Positions 26,602 to 34,399 of a stretch of DNA of 64,000 nt are shown in pieces. Position 1 is the first letter of the stretch; every line of letters starts with the position of its first letter. This DNA comes from Phytohabitans houttuyneae. Lineage in GTDB: Bacteria; Actinomycetota; Actinomycetes; Mycobacteriales; Micromonosporaceae. The translations under genes were made by a program, and so were the position numbers. The DNA lies in NCBI RefSeq assembly GCF_011764425.1, contig NZ_BLPF01000001.1, positions 4,765,001-4,829,000 on the forward strand, given 5' to 3'. The notes under the pieces were generated by a model. It did no database searches, was not told where the DNA came from, and saw nothing but the letters and a program-made list of their open reading frames with translations.

Positions 26602-28441
26602 TCTTAACCACTTCTTCCAGCATGGTCTCCAGCTCGGCGGCGGTGAAGGGCAGGCCGCGGACCTGGTTGTACGGGATGGCGTCGACGAGGTAGCGGGCCC
26701 GGATGACGTGGGCGAGCTGGCCCAGGTTCATCTCCGGGATGACCACGCGGTCGTACCGGCGGAGCACCTCGCCGACGTTGCGCGGCATCGGGGCGAGGTG
26801 GCGCAGGTGTGCCTGGGCCACCGACTGGCCGCGCTGGCGCAGCGCCCGGCAGGCGGCGCCGATCGGTCCGTACGTCGAGCCCCAGCCGAGCACCAGCACC
26901 CGCGCGTCACCGTCGGGGTCTTCGACCTCCAGGTCGGGCACCTCGATCGCCTCGATGCGGGCGGCCCTGGTGCGCACCATGAAGTCGTGGTTTGCCGGGT
27001 CGTACGAGATGTCGCCGGTCTTGTCCGCCTTTTCCAGGCCGCCGATCCGGTGCTCGAGCCCCGGAGTGCCCGGGATCGCCCACGGCCGGGCGAGCGTCTG
27101 CGGGTCGCGCAGGTACGGCAGGAAGGTGCTGCCGTCCTCGCCGTTGGGCTGGGTGGCGAACTCGACCTGGAGGTCGGGCAGCGAGTCGACGTCGGGCAGC
27201 AGCCACGGCTCCGAGCCGTTTGCCACGTAGTTGTCGGAGAGAAGGATCACCGGCGTGCGGTGGGTCAGCGCGATCCGGGCCGCCTCGATCGCCGCGTGGA
27301 AGCAGTCGGAGGGGGAGCGCGGCGCGATGACCGCCACCGGCGCCTCGCCGTGCCGCCCGAACAGGGCCATGTTGAGGTCGGCCTGCTCGGTCTTGGTCGG
27401 CATGCCCGTCGAGGGGCCGGCCCGCTGCACGTCCACCACGACGAGCGGCAGCTCCAGCGCCACCGCGAGCGAGATCGTCTCGCCCTTGAGGGCCACGCCC
27501 GGGCCGCTCGTGGTGGTGATGCCGAGCGCGCCACCGTACGCCGCGCCGAGGGTGGCACCGATCGCCGCGATCTCGTCTTCGGCCTGCATGGTCGTGATGC
27601 CGAAGCGCTTGTGCTTGCTCAGCTCGTGCAGGATGTCCGAGGCCGGCGTGATCGGGTAGGCGCCCAGGAAGACCGGCAGCTTGGAGCGCACACCCGCGGC
27701 GATGATGCCGAGTGCGAGGGCCGCGTTGCCGGTGATGTTGCGGTACGTGCCCGGCGGCATCTTTGCCGGCTTCACCTCGTACCGGACGCTGAAGTCCTCG
27801 GTCGTCTCGCCGAAGTTCCACCCCGCCTTGAAGGCGGCGATGTTGGCCGCGACAAGCTCCGGGCGGGCCGCGAACTTGCGCTCCAGGAAGCGGATCGTCG
27901 ACTCGTACGGCCGGGAGTACATCCAGGAGAGCAGGCCCAGCGCGAACATGTTCTTGGCGCGCTCGGCGTCCTTCTTCGACACGTCGTGCTCGGCCAGGGC
28001 GCGCACCGTCATGCTCGTCAGCCCCACGGGGTGCACCGCGTAGCCGTCGAGCGAGCCGTCATCCAGCGGGCTGGCCGCGTAGCCGACCTTCGCCAGGTTG
28101 CGCTTGGTGAACTCGTCGGTGTTGACGATGATGTCCGCACCCCGCGGCAGGTCGCCGATGTTGGCCTTGAGGGCCGCCGGGTTCATCGCCACCAGCACGT
28201 TTGGCGCGTCACCCGGGGTGAGGATGTCGTAGTCCGCGAAGTGCACCTGGAAGCTCGAGACCCCGGGCAACGTGCCGGCAGGGGCACGGATCTCCGCCGG
28301 GAAGTTGGGCAACGTCGAGATGTCATTGCCGAGCTGAGCGGTCTCCGAGGTAAAACGATCACCGGTGAGCTGCATGCCGTCGCCTGAGTCGCCAGCGAAC
28401 CGGATGACCACCCGATCCAGCTGGCGGACCTGTTTGGTCAC
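26594..28441 (-). CDS. korA: 2-oxoacid:ferredoxin oxidoreductase, alpha subunit (gamma-alpha fusion)
   Basis: 615 aa from GTG 28441, chosen because AGGAGG lies 10 nt upstream; an in-frame start at 28522 would add 27 low-complexity residues. The N-terminal gamma domain (VIRFAGDSGDGMQLTGDRF) is fused to the alpha domain with AYPITPASDILHELSKHKRF, MQAEDEIAAIGATLGAAYGG and TTTSGPGVALKGETISLA. Forms the heterodimer with KorB. The upstream divergent gene is an orphan nuoA, which suggests a link to ferredoxin- or NADH-dependent respiration. Confidence 0.93.
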   Translation of the reverse strand: MTKQVRQLDRVVIRFAGDSGDGMQLTGDRFTSETAQLGNDISTLPNFPAEIRAPAGTLPGVSSFQVHFADYDILTPGDAPNVLVAMNPAALKANIGDLPRGADIIVNTDEFTKRNLAKVGYAASPLDDGSLDGYAVHPVGLTSMTVRALAEHDVSKKDAERAKNMFALGLLSWMYSRPYESTIRFLERKFAARPELVAANIAAFKAGWNFGETTEDFSVRYEVKPAKMPPGTYRNITGNAALALGIIAAGVRSKLPVFLGAYPITPASDILHELSKHKRFGITTMQAEDEIAAIGATLGAAYGGALGITTTSGPGVALKGETISLAVALELPLVVVDVQRAGPSTGMPTKTEQADLNMALFGRHGEAPVAVIAPRSPSDCFHAAIEAARIALTHRTPVILLSDNYVANGSEPWLLPDVDSLPDLQVEFATQPNGEDGSTFLPYLRDPQTLARPWAIPGTPGLEHRIGGLEKADKTGDISYDPANHDFMVRTRAARIEAIEVPDLEVEDPDGDARVLVLGWGSTYGPIGAACRALRQRGQSVAQAHLRHLAPMPRNVGEVLRRYDRVVIPEMNLGQLAHVIRARYLVDAIPYNQVRGLPFTAAELETMLEEVVKNA

Positions 28442-28607
28442 TGACCCCTGACCTCCTTGCGAGCCGGCAGCGGCGAGGTGGCACCCGGGTGTGCGCGTCC
28501 CCGCCTTGATTTGTCCACCCATGAGCGTACGTCGAACGACTCAAGTCATCCTTAACCAGTCCGCCGGATGAGACCCCTAGACAAGGCGCGTAAGCAAGAT
28601 CACGCGG

Positions 28608-28621
28608 TACGCTGCGGGCCG
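28608..28621 (+). promoter_or_regulatory. Leaderless promoter of orphan nuoA
   Basis: TACGCT, 7 nt, then GTG at 28621. Confidence 0.6.
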
Positions 28622-28998
28622 TGGACGGTTATCTGGGTTCGTACGCGACACTCGGGTTACTGCTGCTCGCGGCCGTTCTGGTGTTCGTCGGGGCGTTTTC
28701 CGCCAACCGCCTGCTCAGCCCGGCCAGCCCAGCCGAGCCCGCCGGCAAGCGCGAGGCGTACGAGTGCGGCGTCGACCCGGTCGGCGGTGACTGGGCACAA
28801 GCCCAGATCCGTTATTACGTTTATGCATATCTATATGTGCTCTTTGCGGTCGAGAGCGTGTTCCTCTTTCCGTGGGCGGTGATCTTCGACCGCCCCGGCT
28901 TCGGCATGGTCACCGTCGTGGAGATGGCGATCTTCGTCGCGGTGCTGGCGCTCGGCATCCTCTACGCCTGGCGCAAGCGAATCCTCCGCTGGACGTGA
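28621..28998 (+). CDS. nuoA: NADH-quinone oxidoreductase subunit A, stand-alone
   Basis: A 125-aa protein with three membrane spans. The conserved loop REAYECGVDPVGGDWAQAQI and YVYAYLYVLFAVESVFLFPW are typical NuoA. Normally nuoA begins a 13-14-gene complex I operon, but the next gene here is a reverse-strand dihydropteroate-synthase-like gene and no other nuo gene is in view. In Streptomyces a second, partial nuo cluster lies close to korAB as I recall it, so this may be its only survivor. Function without partners is unclear; it may serve in a complex whose other subunits are encoded elsewhere. Confidence 0.88.
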   Translation: MDGYLGSYATLGLLLLAAVLVFVGAFSANRLLSPASPAEPAGKREAYECGVDPVGGDWAQAQIRYYVYAYLYVLFAVESVFLFPWAVIFDRPGFGMVTVVEMAIFVAVLALGILYAWRKRILRWT

Positions 28999-29097
28999 CC
29001 TGGTCCGAGTAGGGCATTCCGGACAAACCTGCCATGACCGCGCGAGCTCTTCCAGATTGCGAACTTCTTGCCGCTCAGGTCGGGAGGCGCTCCTGCT

Positions 29098-29964
29098 CTA
29101 GGCGAGTGCGCGGCGGGAGACGGCCGGCGGGCGGTCGCCCCTGATCGACGCGACCATGTCGAGGACCTGGCGGGTGGGGCGCACCTGGTGGGCGCGGAAG
29201 ACGCGTGCGCCGAGCCAGGCTGACACCGCGGTCGCCGCGAGCGTGCCGGAGAGCCGTTCGGGCACGGGCAGGTCAAGCGTCTCGCCGACGAAGTCCTTGT
29301 TCGAGAGCGCGACAAGCACCGGCCACCCGGTGTCGACGAGCTCGCCCAGCCGCCGGGTCAGCTCCAGCGAGTGACGGGTGGTCTTGCCGAAGTCGTGCGC
29401 CGGGTCGATGAGGATGCCATCGGGGCGTACGCCCAGGTCACGGGCGCGCTCCGCGAGGTGCGTGACGGTCGAGACGGCGTCCGCCACCACGTCGTCGAAC
29501 GCGGGCCGGTGCGGGCGGGTGCGCGGCCGCAGTCCGCCGGCGTGCGCGCAGACGAGACCGGCCCCGGTCGCCGCGGCCACCTCGGCGAGCGCCGGGTCGG
29601 CACCGGCCCAGGTGTCGTTGATCAGGCCGGCGCCGGCCGCCACCGCCTCCCGGGCGACCTCGGCCCGCCAGGTGTCGATCGAGATCACCAGGTCGGGGTG
29701 CTCCGCGTGCACGGCGGTGATCGTGCCGACGGTACGGCGGATCTCCTCGGCCACGTCGACCTCGGCGCCCGGACCCGCCTTGACCCCGCCGATGTCCACG
29801 ATCTGCGCGCCCTCCTCGACCGCCTGGTCGACCGCGCGGAGGGCCGCGTCCGGGGAAAAGGTCGAGCCCCGGTCGAAGAACGAGTCGGGAGTGCGGTTGA
29901 CAATGGCCATCACGACCAGCTCACCGGGCCCGAAAACCCGTCCACCAAGGCGCAGATCGTCCAC
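29098..29964 (-). CDS. Dihydropteroate synthase-family protein (FolP2-like)
   Basis: 288 aa from GTG 29964, which stands exactly 7 nt after TAAGTT (29977-29972), a leaderless arrangement; an in-frame start at 30030 is less likely. The barrel has VVMAIVNRTPDSFFDRG, AQIVDIGGVKAGPGAEV, LVISIDTWRAEVAREA, AGLINDTWAG, and the late LVALSNKDFVGETLDLP. The order with DivIVA-like, tag and DUF3117 genes parallels mycobacterial folP2-Rv1209-tagA-Rv1211. FolP2-type proteins may lack full dihydropteroate synthase activity, so folate synthesis is not assured. Confidence 0.85.
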   Translation of the reverse strand: MDDLRLGGRVFGPGELVVMAIVNRTPDSFFDRGSTFSPDAALRAVDQAVEEGAQIVDIGGVKAGPGAEVDVAEEIRRTVGTITAVHAEHPDLVISIDTWRAEVAREAVAAGAGLINDTWAGADPALAEVAAATGAGLVCAHAGGLRPRTRPHRPAFDDVVADAVSTVTHLAERARDLGVRPDGILIDPAHDFGKTTRHSLELTRRLGELVDTGWPVLVALSNKDFVGETLDLPVPERLSGTLAATAVSAWLGARVFRAHQVRPTRQVLDMVASIRGDRPPAVSRRALA

Positions 29965-30028
29965 GTGATGAAACTTAGACCGGGGTGGCGGGGTCGCCCG
30001 GCTCGGCCAGGCGTGCCACGATCGGTCC

Positions 30029-30730
30029 ATGGGTCAGGTACTCCTCCTCGTGGTCGTGGCGTTGACCGTCGCCGCTGTCGTTTTCGGGGTCACCGTGCTG
30101 GTGACCGGCGGTGATTCGGGCTTGGGCACCGCCGAGCCAGATGGCCGCGCGATGCCGCTGCCGGCCACTCGCCCATTGGTAGAGGCTGATGTGTCGGCGG
30201 TCCGGTTCGACACGACGGTGCGCGGCTACCGCATGGCCCAGGTTGACCAGGCGCTGCGCCGGGCGGCCTACGACATCGGATACAAGGACGAGCTCATCGG
30301 CGTGCTGGAGGCCGAGGTCATCGCGCTGCGCGAGGGCCGCGCGAGCGACGCCGAAACGCTGCGCCGGGCCCGTGAGGCGGCCCTGGTGCCGGCCGGCGCG
30401 GGTTACGGCAACGCCTCGCCGGGCCTGGTCGACCTCGGCGAGGTGACCCCGCCGCGGAAGGAGACCGGCGGCGAGGAGAGCGACGAGGTCGAGGGCGTGG
30501 CGACGGCGACTGCCGCGGCGGTGCCCGGCCCGGTGGTCACGGGCGCGGCGGTGACGGCCGACGAGGTGCTCAGCGACGACACCGACGACGAGGTCGACAC
30601 CGACGCCACCGATCCCGCGGAAGCCGAGGCCGGCGATGCCGGGGCGGTCGAAGATGGCGAGGACGAGCCGGATGACGCCACCGACTCGGACGCCCGGCGC
30701 ACGCTCCCCGACCGGGACGAGAGGGCATGA
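30029..30730 (+). CDS. DivIVA-domain membrane protein
   Basis: 233 aa. One N-terminal membrane span (LLLVVVALTVAAVVFGVTVL) is followed by a DivIVA-like segment, VRFDTTVRGYRMAQVDQALR through LEAEVIALREGRA (coiled-coil), then a long acidic low-complexity tail (many DD/DE pairs). It resembles the protein between folP2 and tagA in mycobacteria. It probably localises at the membrane or pole; its role is unknown. Ends by overlapping the SRPBCC gene (4 nt). Confidence 0.78.
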   Translation: MGQVLLLVVVALTVAAVVFGVTVLVTGGDSGLGTAEPDGRAMPLPATRPLVEADVSAVRFDTTVRGYRMAQVDQALRRAAYDIGYKDELIGVLEAEVIALREGRASDAETLRRAREAALVPAGAGYGNASPGLVDLGEVTPPRKETGGEESDEVEGVATATAAAVPGPVVTGAAVTADEVLSDDTDDEVDTDATDPAEAEAGDAGAVEDGEDEPDDATDSDARRTLPDRDERA

Positions 30731-31209
30731 GCGAGGAAGACCTACGCTCCGCGGCCGAACCGGGTTCGGGCGAGGTCACCGCCACGGTGATCGTCAACGC
30801 GCCGGCCGACGCGGTCTTCAAGGCGTTCACGGCGTGGGAGCGGCAGTCCGACTGGATCCCGTTCACCAAGGTGCGCGTGGTGGAAGGTGACGGCGGCGAG
30901 GGCAGCCTTGTCGAGGCGGTCACGATGATCGGGCCGGCGACGCTGCGCGACGAGATGCGCGTCGTACGGGTCGACCCGCCCTACGAGGTGCGTGTCGTGC
31001 ACTGCGGCCGCCTCCTGCGCGGCCCTGGCGTCCTGCGCTGCACGCCGATGGGTGAGGGCCGCACGCAAGTGGTGTGGCACGAGTGGTTTCACCTGCCCGG
31101 CGGCGTCGCGGGGCGTGTAGCGTGGCCGGTGCTGTGGCCAGGCTCCAAGGTGAGCCTGACCCAGGCGTTGAAAAAGTTCGCCCGGCTTGTGGAGGCGGGA
31201 AAAATCTGA
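30727..31209 (+). CDS. SRPBCC-fold protein (polyketide cyclase/START-like)
   Basis: A 160-aa protein. VTATVIVNAPADAVFKAFTAW, DEMRVVRVDPPYEVRVVH and TQVVWHEWFHLPG fit the helix-grip fold that binds small hydrophobic ligands. The ligand is unknown. It sits between the DivIVA-like gene (overlap 4 nt) and tag (overlap 1 nt), so the three are probably co-transcribed. Confidence 0.75.
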   Translation: MSEEDLRSAAEPGSGEVTATVIVNAPADAVFKAFTAWERQSDWIPFTKVRVVEGDGGEGSLVEAVTMIGPATLRDEMRVVRVDPPYEVRVVHCGRLLRGPGVLRCTPMGEGRTQVVWHEWFHLPGGVAGRVAWPVLWPGSKVSLTQALKKFARLVEAGKI

Positions 31210-31781
31210 TGTCCGACCTCGTGATCGGGGCCGATGGGCTACCCCGTTGCGGGTGGGGCGGGCGCACTGCTGAGTACATCGCGTACCACGACGACGAGTG
31301 GGGCCGGCCGGTGCGCACGGACGACGGCCTGTACGAGAAGGTCACGCTGGAGGCCTTTCAGTCCGGGCTGTCCTGGCTGATCATCCTGCGCAAGCGGGAG
31401 TCGTTCCGGGCCGCGTTCGACAACTTCCACATCGAGACCGTCGCCAAGTACGGCGAGGCCGATGTGACCCGCCTGCTCGCCGACGCGGGCATCGTGCGCA
31501 ACAGGGCGAAGGTGGAGGCGGCCATCCAGAACGCCCGCGCCGCCCTCGACCTGCCCGACGGCCTGGCATCGCTGCTGTGGTCGTTCGCGCCGGCGCCGCG
31601 CACCCGCCGCCCGAGGTCGTTTGCCGAGGTGCCCGCGCTGACGCCCGAGTCGACCGCGATGGCCAAGGCGCTGAAGAAGAGCGGGTTCCGCTTCGTGGGC
31701 CCCACGACGGCGTACGCGCTGATGCAGGCGACCGGCATGGTCGACGACCACCTCGACGGGTGTCACGTCACGCTCCCGTGA
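31209..31781 (+). CDS. tag: DNA-3-methyladenine glycosylase I
   Basis: 190 aa. Excises 3-methyladenine from alkylated DNA. The family zinc ligands are visible: PRCGW, IAYHDDEW near the start, and HLDGC at the end. EAFQSGLSWLIILRKRESF is the diagnostic substrate-pocket stretch. The ATG overlaps the preceding stop (TGATG). Confidence 0.93.
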   Translation: MSDLVIGADGLPRCGWGGRTAEYIAYHDDEWGRPVRTDDGLYEKVTLEAFQSGLSWLIILRKRESFRAAFDNFHIETVAKYGEADVTRLLADAGIVRNRAKVEAAIQNARAALDLPDGLASLLWSFAPAPRTRRPRSFAEVPALTPESTAMAKALKKSGFRFVGPTTAYALMQATGMVDDHLDGCHVTLP

Positions 31782-31793
31782 TGGGATGGCGGG

Positions 31794-32366
31794 ATGGGGC
31801 ACTGGGCGGTGGTCATCTCGGATGAGCGGCACGAGGCGGAGCGGCTCTTCCACCACGACACGCTGGAGCTGACCGGCTTTGACGGGCCCCGCCCGGCGCC
31901 CGGTGACGACGTGCTGGTGGTGGCCGGAAAGGAGCCGCCCGCAGTGGTGGCACTCGGTCGGGTGCAGCTGGTGATGCCCGAGCGCGACCCCGACGACCCG
32001 GCGCCCGGCGATGATGATGAGCCGCTCGTCGTGACGTACACGCGAAGGGCCTTCGACGAGCCCGTGCCGGCCGAGCGGCTCGCGCTGACGCGGCCGGTGG
32101 CCCCGGTCGACCCGGAGACGTTTCGGGCGATCTCCGGCAGGCTCCAGCCGGCCGCCGACCGCACCACCTGGATGGTCAGCCTCGACCTGCCGATCGAGGC
32201 GTCCACCCCGGCGGAGGCGGTCCGGGTCTTCTGGTCGTACGTGATGGAGCTCGGCCCCCGCGAACTGCCCGCGTTTGTCTCACCGGCCGGCGACGAGCTG
32301 GCGATGCAGGCGTTCGTGCTGGGTGAGCAGGCCAACCTCGACCCCGAAGAGGACGACGAGGACTGA
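31794..32366 (+). CDS. Conserved hypothetical protein, acidic
   Basis: A 190-aa protein starting MGHWAVVISDERHEAERLFH. It has a beta-rich N-terminal part (DDVLVVAGKEPPAVVALGRV) and an acidic end (DPEEDDED). The N-terminal pattern is vaguely like PUA/EVE-type domains, but I cannot assign it. It follows tag by 12 nt and ends one base before the convergent enoyl-CoA hydratase gene. Confidence 0.6.
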   Translation: MGHWAVVISDERHEAERLFHHDTLELTGFDGPRPAPGDDVLVVAGKEPPAVVALGRVQLVMPERDPDDPAPGDDDEPLVVTYTRRAFDEPVPAERLALTRPVAPVDPETFRAISGRLQPAADRTTWMVSLDLPIEASTPAEAVRVFWSYVMELGPRELPAFVSPAGDELAMQAFVLGEQANLDPEEDDED

Positions 32367-32367
32367 C

Positions 32368-33159
32368 CTAGCGGCCCTCGAACGCCGGCTTTTCCTTGGC
32401 CACGAAGGCGGCCGTCGCGTTGCGGTGGTCGGCGGTGGCGCCGCAGATCGACTGGGCCTGCGCCTCCGCGGCGAGCGCGTCCGCGAGCGTGCCCGCGTCA
32501 CCGACGGAGAGCTGGCGCTTGATCGCTCCGTACGCCACCGTGGGGCCCGACGCCAGCCGCGCGGCAAGCTCCTGGGCCGTGGCCAGCACCTGCTCGTCGT
32601 CGTCGACCAGGCGGGTGAGCAGGCCCAGCCGCTGCGCCTCGGCGGCGGGCACCGGCTCGGCGAGCATGAGCAGCTCGATCGCCTTGGCGTGACCGACGAG
32701 GCGGGGCAGTGACCAGGAGACGCCGGTGTCGCCGGCGAGCCCCACGTTGGCGAAGGCCATCAGAAACGTGGTCTTGGGCCCGCCGATCCTGAAGTCGGCG
32801 AGCAGCGCCAGTGAGGCGCCGGCGCCGGCCGCCGTGCCGCGCACGGCCGCGATGACCGGCTTGGGCAGGCCGGCAAGGCGCGCGGCGATCGGGTTGTAGT
32901 GGGCGACCACGGTGCCGAGCGGGTCGGTGGTGCCCGTCTCGAGGGTGGCCACGTGCTCGCGGAGGTCCTGCCCCACGCAGAAGGCCCGCCCCGCGCCGGC
33001 CAGCACCACCGCCCGGACCGTCCGGTCGCGCTCCAGCTCGCCCAGCGCGTCCCGGAGCGCCTCCTTGAGGGCGGTGTCGAGGGAGTTGAGCGACTCCGGC
33101 CGGTTGAGCGTGACCGTGGCGACGGCACCGTCACGCTCGACGAGAAGTGGTTCGGTCAC
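32368..33159 (-). CDS. Enoyl-CoA hydratase/isomerase (crotonase family)
   Basis: 263 aa from GTG 33159. Crotonase fold: VATVTLNRPESLNSLDTALK, the oxyanion-hole stretch GAGRAFCVGQDLREHV and AAVRGTAAGAGASLALLADF, and AEPVPAAEAQRLGLLTRLVD. It is probably a PaaG/PaaF-like step in phenylacetyl-CoA or fatty-acid breakdown, judged from the PaaX regulator translated just before it (4-nt overlap). The exact reaction is not readable. Confidence 0.85.
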   Translation of the reverse strand: MTEPLLVERDGAVATVTLNRPESLNSLDTALKEALRDALGELERDRTVRAVVLAGAGRAFCVGQDLREHVATLETGTTDPLGTVVAHYNPIAARLAGLPKPVIAAVRGTAAGAGASLALLADFRIGGPKTTFLMAFANVGLAGDTGVSWSLPRLVGHAKAIELLMLAEPVPAAEAQRLGLLTRLVDDDEQVLATAQELAARLASGPTVAYGAIKRQLSVGDAGTLADALAAEAQAQSICGATADHRNATAAFVAKEKPAFEGR

Positions 33160-33962
33160 GGTTGCGCGCCTTTCTTCTGGTCCAAGCAAAGATCCACGTA
33201 CCGGTCGGCCGCCGGCCGCAGCCGCGCGGCGTGGCGGTCGAAGAAGGCCGCCGCGCTGGTGCCCGCCCAGCGCTCGGGGAGCAGGGCCGGCGGCAGCTGC
33301 GGGTCCCGGAACAGAAAGGTACGCCAGGCGTGCACGAGCCGGAATCGTGCCGCGTAGGCCTCCTCGTCGCTGCTGCGCGTGGTGACCTGGCCCAGGGCCT
33401 CGCGCTGCTCGCCGACAAACCGCTCGTACGCCGCGCCGATCTCGCCGAGGTCCCAGGCCCGGCGGACCACGCCCATCGCGCCGGGGCCGCCCATGGCGTG
33501 GCTGGCACTGAACCGCTCGTGCCGGATGCCGGACTCGTTGAGCAGCCCGTCGACGTCTTCGCCGGGGCGGGGCGCGACCCAGGTGCGTTCGTCCAGCGAG
33601 CCGTACCCGAGGAAGGACAGGTTGGCCGCCAGCCGCTGCCGGTCGCGGCGGGACGCGGGAGGCTCCAGGACGATCAGATCGAAGCGCCCGTCCCAGCTGA
33701 TCTTGCCGGTGCGGTAGATCCGGGAAGCCGCCTCGTCGAGCCGGCGGGCGGCTTTGGGAGTCAGCAGGTACCCGGGGCCGGCCGAAAGCCGTAGCGGATG
33801 AAGCCACCCTTGACGGACCATACGGGACACCGCCGTGCGCACCGCGGGGGGCGCGATCCCGAGTGGAGAAAGCAGCCTGACCAGGGCGGCGACGGGTGCC
33901 CGCCCGCCCCTGGGGCGAAGGTAGTCGCCGTAGAGGTCAAATAGCGCCGACCGTGCCTGCAT
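33156..33962 (-). CDS. PaaX-family transcriptional repressor
   Basis: A 268-aa protein. The N-terminal winged helix (SALFDLYGDYLRPRGGRAPV through PPAVRTAVSRMVRQGWL) and the PaaX core and C-terminal region (KISWDGRFDLIVLEPPASRR, EAYAARFRLVHAWRTFLFRD) match regulators that respond to phenylacetyl-CoA. It is first in a two-gene unit with the enoyl-CoA hydratase. A palindrome just upstream suggests autoregulation. Confidence 0.88.
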   Translation of the reverse strand: MQARSALFDLYGDYLRPRGGRAPVAALVRLLSPLGIAPPAVRTAVSRMVRQGWLHPLRLSAGPGYLLTPKAARRLDEAASRIYRTGKISWDGRFDLIVLEPPASRRDRQRLAANLSFLGYGSLDERTWVAPRPGEDVDGLLNESGIRHERFSASHAMGGPGAMGVVRRAWDLGEIGAAYERFVGEQREALGQVTTRSSDEEAYAARFRLVHAWRTFLFRDPQLPPALLPERWAGTSAAAFFDRHAARLRPAADRYVDLCLDQKKGAQP

Positions 33963-33972
33963 GACGGGACAT

Positions 33973-34011
33973 TGTGACAGCCGCCTTCACGATAAACTAG
34001 ATGTTGTCACA
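33973..34011. promoter_or_regulatory. Candidate PaaX operator/promoter
   Basis: TGTGACA (33973-33979) and TGTCACA (34005-34011) are inverted 7-bp arms flanking an A+T-rich stretch that includes TAGTTT on the reverse strand, a possible -10 for paaX. The spacing of 25 nt suits a dimer spanning the promoter. Confidence 0.5.
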
Positions 34012-34154
34012 TCAATCCGGCTTCAGTTTGGGCTCAGCGGGTTTCATCAGGGAAAATCGTTGGTCGGCACCGCGGGCCGTGAGCGCGGTGACGCTGACGG
34101 AGTGGCTGTGGGGAGACTCACCGACCCAGGTGTAGAGGTCTGAGGGGAGACAAG

Positions 34155-34322
34155 ATGGCGGCGATGAAGCCGCGGACGGGCGATGGTCCGCTGGAGGTCA
34201 CCAAGGAGGGCCGGGGCATCGTTATGCGGGTTCCGCTGGAGGGTGGTGGCCGACTCGTCGTCGAGATGACTCCCGACGAGGCGAACGCGCTCGGGGACGC
34301 GTTGAAGGCCGCCGCCGGATAA
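34155..34322 (+). CDS. DUF3117 small conserved protein
   Basis: A 55-aa protein starting MAAMKPRTGDGPLEVTKEGR, then GIVMRVPLEGGGRLVVEMT. It is nearly invariant across actinobacteria (DUF3117, Rv1211-like); its function is unknown. GGGGAG lies 6 nt upstream of the ATG. A hairpin follows immediately, so it can be made as a short monocistronic message. Confidence 0.92.
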   Translation: MAAMKPRTGDGPLEVTKEGRGIVMRVPLEGGGRLVVEMTPDEANALGDALKAAAG

Positions 34323-34337
34323 CTGCCAGTTCCGAAA

Positions 34338-34371
34338 GGCCCGCCGGTGCGGCTGTCCGTGCCGGCGGGTC
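34338..34371 (+). terminator. Terminator-like hairpin after DUF3117
   Basis: CCCGCCGG (34340-34347) and CCGGCGGG (34362-34369) pair with a 14-nt loop, and a short T-containing stretch (TCTCTCTGT) follows. Confidence 0.6.
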
Positions 34372-34399
34372 TCTCTGTCGTAAACCTGGAGGTAGCACC

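Noticed and set aside
26558-28387. A 609-residue open frame opposite korA
   Set aside because: Antisense shadow; korA and korB are unambiguous on the reverse strand.
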